Shown one piece after another: positions 62,089 to 64,000 of a DNA stretch of 64,000 nucleotides. The DNA is from Butyrivibrio proteoclasticus B316. Lineage in GTDB: Bacteria; Bacillota; Clostridia; Lachnospirales; Lachnospiraceae. The position numbers were made by a program, and so were the translations under genes. The notes under the pieces were generated by a model. That model was not told the DNA's origin and did not search any database. It worked only from the letters and a program-made list of their open reading frames with translations. Every line of letters begins with the position of its first letter. The first letter of the stretch is position 1. The DNA lies in the NCBI RefSeq assembly GCF_000145035.1, contig NC_014387.1:464441-528440 (forward strand). The letters run 5' to 3'.

Positions 62089-63171
62089 ATGAAATATGCG
62101 TTAATTGGCTGTGGCCGTATATCACCTAACCATATTGTGGCAGCGCAGAATAACGGCCTTGAGATTGTTGCTATTTGTGATATTGTTGAGCAAAATATGC
62201 ATGACAAGATGGTGAAGTTCAAGTTGCCTGAACAGGTACATTGCTATACTGATTACCTTGAAATGTTAGATAAGGAAAAGCCTGAACTTGTCGCTATAGC
62301 GACAGAATCAGGCAAACATGCTGAAATCGCGATTAATTGCTTGAAAAAAGGACATGCTAATATTATCGTAGAGAAACCTATAGCTTTATCGCTTGCAGAT
62401 GCTGATCGGATAATTGCTGCAGCAAAAGAGGAAGGTTTAAAAGTATGTGCTTGCCATCAGAATAGGTTTAACAAGTCTATTCAGAAGATTAGAGAAGCTG
62501 TTGATATGGAGAGATTTGGTAAACTGCTCCATGGAACAGCACATATTAGGTGGGCCAGAGATTATGAGTATTATTCTCGTGCTAAGTGGAGAGGTACTTG
62601 GGCTCAGGACGGTGGCGCGCTTATGAATCAATGTATTCACAATATCGATCTTCTCAGATGGATGATGGGAGATGAGATTGATTGCGTTGTTGGGATGACT
62701 GATCGCCTCAAACATGATTACATTGAAGCAGAAGACTTAGGAATTGCACTTATTAAGTTTAGAAATGGTTCTTACGGTATAGTAGAGGGAACTACCAACA
62801 TTTATCCCAAGAATCTTGAGGAAACGTTGTATCTTTTTGGAGAAAAGGGAACGGTAAAAGCTGGAGGTACATCAGTTAATGTGATTGAAGAGTGGCGTTT
62901 CTCAGATATGCTTGATGATCCAGATGAAGTTAAGGCAAGGTTTCATGAAAATCCACCAAATGTATATGGATTTGGGCACACACCATTATATGCTGATGTT
63001 ATTGATGCGATTCAGAGTGATAGACAGCCATATGTAGATGCAGAGGCTGGTAAAAGAGCTCTCGAGCTTGTTTTAGCTATATATAAGTCTGCTGCATCCG
63101 GAGAAATAGTGAAGTTTCCTTTAGCGGAATGCTCAACACTGGAATTTGAGGGGCGCTTTGATAATAAGTAA
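62089..63171 (+). CDS. Gfo/Idh/MocA oxidoreductase, WbpB/WlbA-like
   Basis: A 360-aa NAD-dependent oxidoreductase. The N-terminal Rossmann motif ALIGCGRISPNH (residues 4-15), the EKPIALSLADAD catalytic lysine block near 95, and the HQNRFNKSIQKI and WRGTWAQDGGALMNQCIHNID stretches closely resemble WbpB/WlbA, which oxidise C3 of UDP-GlcNAcA. Its expected partners are the WbpE-like aminotransferase (38828) and WbpD-like acetyltransferase (41037), 21-23 kb upstream. It has its own promoter-like sequence. Confidence 0.88.
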   Translation: MKYALIGCGRISPNHIVAAQNNGLEIVAICDIVEQNMHDKMVKFKLPEQVHCYTDYLEMLDKEKPELVAIATESGKHAEIAINCLKKGHANIIVEKPIALSLADADRIIAAAKEEGLKVCACHQNRFNKSIQKIREAVDMERFGKLLHGTAHIRWARDYEYYSRAKWRGTWAQDGGALMNQCIHNIDLLRWMMGDEIDCVVGMTDRLKHDYIEAEDLGIALIKFRNGSYGIVEGTTNIYPKNLEETLYLFGEKGTVKAGGTSVNVIEEWRFSDMLDDPDEVKARFHENPPNVYGFGHTPLYADVIDAIQSDRQPYVDAEAGKRALELVLAIYKSAASGEIVKFPLAECSTLEFEGRFDNK

Positions 63172-63204
63172 ACCTAATAATAGAGTGTAGGTAATCAGAT
63201 ATAT

Positions 63205-64000
63205 ATGTGTGGAATAGCAGCTTGCATTAAAAAGACTGGACATATCGATAGAAACAGATTTGATCGAATGGTTGATATAATCAGTTATAGAGGGCCGAAT
63301 GATCGAGGAGTATATTTTGACGATGGTTTGGCATTAGGGCATAGGAGGCTCTCTATAATAGATCTTTCTGCAGATGGGCATCAGCCATTTGAGAAAATTG
63401 ATGACTATGTTCTGATATTTAATGGCGAAATATACAATTATATAGAGTTAAGAAATGAACTATCTCAAAAAGGATATCATATCAAAACACAGACGGATAC
63501 AGAGATAATAATTCATTCCTATATAGAATGGGGGAACGAATGCGTCCGCCATTTTAATGGTATGTGGTCATTTGTTTTGTATGATAAGAAGAATAAAAGT
63601 TTATTTTGTTCCAGAGATAGATTTGGTGTTAAACCATTATATTATACCGATCAGGAAGGCTTTTTTTTGATTGCTTCTGAGATTAAACAGTTTTTTGAAA
63701 TACTACAGGAGCGGCCACGTGCGAACAGAGACATGCTTTTACGGTATATTATTCGTGGCACTAACGATGTTCCTCCTTATACTATGTTCGATGATATTTA
63801 TCAGTTAGAGCCTGGATACAATATGGTATATGACCTTGAATCGCATTCTTTTTCAAAAGAAAGATATTATGATATAGGCGATAGTCGAGAAAAAAATATT
63901 AAGTATGAGGATGCCTGTGCAAAATTTAAAGATGCTTTTTTCGAAGCTGTAAAACTAAGGCTTAGGTCGGATGTTCCAGTCGGATATTTCTTATCTGGAG
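63205..64000 (+). CDS. Asparagine synthetase-type amidotransferase, 5' part
   Basis: The first 265 codons of a class II amidotransferase, cut by the right edge. MCGIAAC gives the Cys2 nucleophile; YRGPNDRG, GHRRLSIIDLS and IFNGEIYNYIELR are typical of the glutaminase domain. The frame reaches the start of the synthetase domain (DVPVGYFLSG), where the SGG pyrophosphate loop is expected next. It is diverged from the copy at 17117. Position right after the WbpB-like gene suggests amidation of the uronic acid made by that pathway, as with WbpS, rather than asparagine synthesis. Confidence 0.85.
   Translation, partial: MCGIAACIKKTGHIDRNRFDRMVDIISYRGPNDRGVYFDDGLALGHRRLSIIDLSADGHQPFEKIDDYVLIFNGEIYNYIELRNELSQKGYHIKTQTDTEIIIHSYIEWGNECVRHFNGMWSFVLYDKKNKSLFCSRDRFGVKPLYYTDQEGFFLIASEIKQFFEILQERPRANRDMLLRYIIRGTNDVPPYTMFDDIYQLEPGYNMVYDLESHSFSKERYYDIGDSREKNIKYEDACAKFKDAFFEAVKLRLRSDVPVGYFLSG

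Noticed and set aside
1..64000. tRNA, rRNA, transposase, integrase or prophage genes
   Set aside because: None was recognised on either strand by reading; the recombination signs are remnants and repeats, not identifiable mobile-element genes.

Overview
The window is one end-to-end stretch of a very large cell-surface polysaccharide locus from a low-GC anaerobic Firmicute. Rubredoxin, rubrerythrin, a flavin reductase-rubredoxin fusion and desulfoferrodoxin point to a strict anaerobe. The mix of FdtA/CapE/WbpE-type sugar enzymes, TupA-like ATP-grasps, YfhO-type membrane proteins and an AAA-ATPase-like gene suggests Lachnospiraceae, perhaps Butyrivibrio-like. That placement is inferred from gene content, not from a marker gene. 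Nearly all genes lie on the + strand; the one clear exception is a glycosyltransferase at 15727-16971.

Layout. 1-15.4 kb: the 3' end of an initiating sugar-phosphate transferase, then CapE- and CapF-type enzymes (UDP-L-FucNAc route), two GT4 enzymes, a HAD phosphatase, a DegT aminotransferase (FdtB-like), three large polytopic membrane proteins and a GT2. 15.4-23.5 kb: rubredoxin, the reverse-strand GT4, asparagine synthetase, an FdtA-like ketoisomerase, rubrerythrin, the flavin reductase-rubredoxin fusion, a membrane protein and a GT4. 23.5-27.4 kb: a non-coding block with nested palindromes, then a GT, a GNAT, an acyltransferase and a YjdI-YjdJ-type fusion. 27.4-32.0 kb: a distinct AT-rich cassette that is not a polysaccharide gene set. 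It holds a 59-aa ORF with its own promoter and terminator, a 927-aa protein with HExxH and ExxAD zinc-protease motifs, and an overlapping 430-aa protein with a C-terminal diadenylate-cyclase-like (DAC) domain. 32.0-34.9 kb: a scar zone with a deleted ABC-transporter copy, a duplicated terminator element, a remnant of an acyltransferase start, desulfoferrodoxin and a broken AAA-ATPase-like gene. 34.9-64 kb: an AT-rich second polysaccharide block with an ABC exporter, many GT4/GT2 enzymes, two GT11 fucosyltransferases, WbpE-, WbpD- and WbpB-like enzymes, two TupA-like ATP-grasps with a DUF362 protein, a Wzx flippase, acyltransferases, an FkbM methyltransferase and a second asparagine synthetase cut by the window end.

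How they fit together. Nucleotide sugars are made by CapE/CapF (6-deoxy-HexNAc), FdtA/FdtB (3-amino-3,6-dideoxyhexose) and WbpB/WbpE/WbpD (2,3-diacetamido uronic acid). More than a dozen glycosyltransferases assemble repeat units. Acyl-, acetyl- and methyltransferases, and probably the AsnB-type amidotransferases and ATP-grasps, decorate them. Wzx and an ABC exporter move product across the membrane. No convincing Wzy polymerase, CapG epimerase, WbpA dehydrogenase or RmlA/RmlB was seen here.

The best candidate for an undescribed system is the 27.6-32.0 kb cassette, a putative metalloprotease paired with a DAC-like nucleotide-binding protein, bordered on one side by recombination scars.
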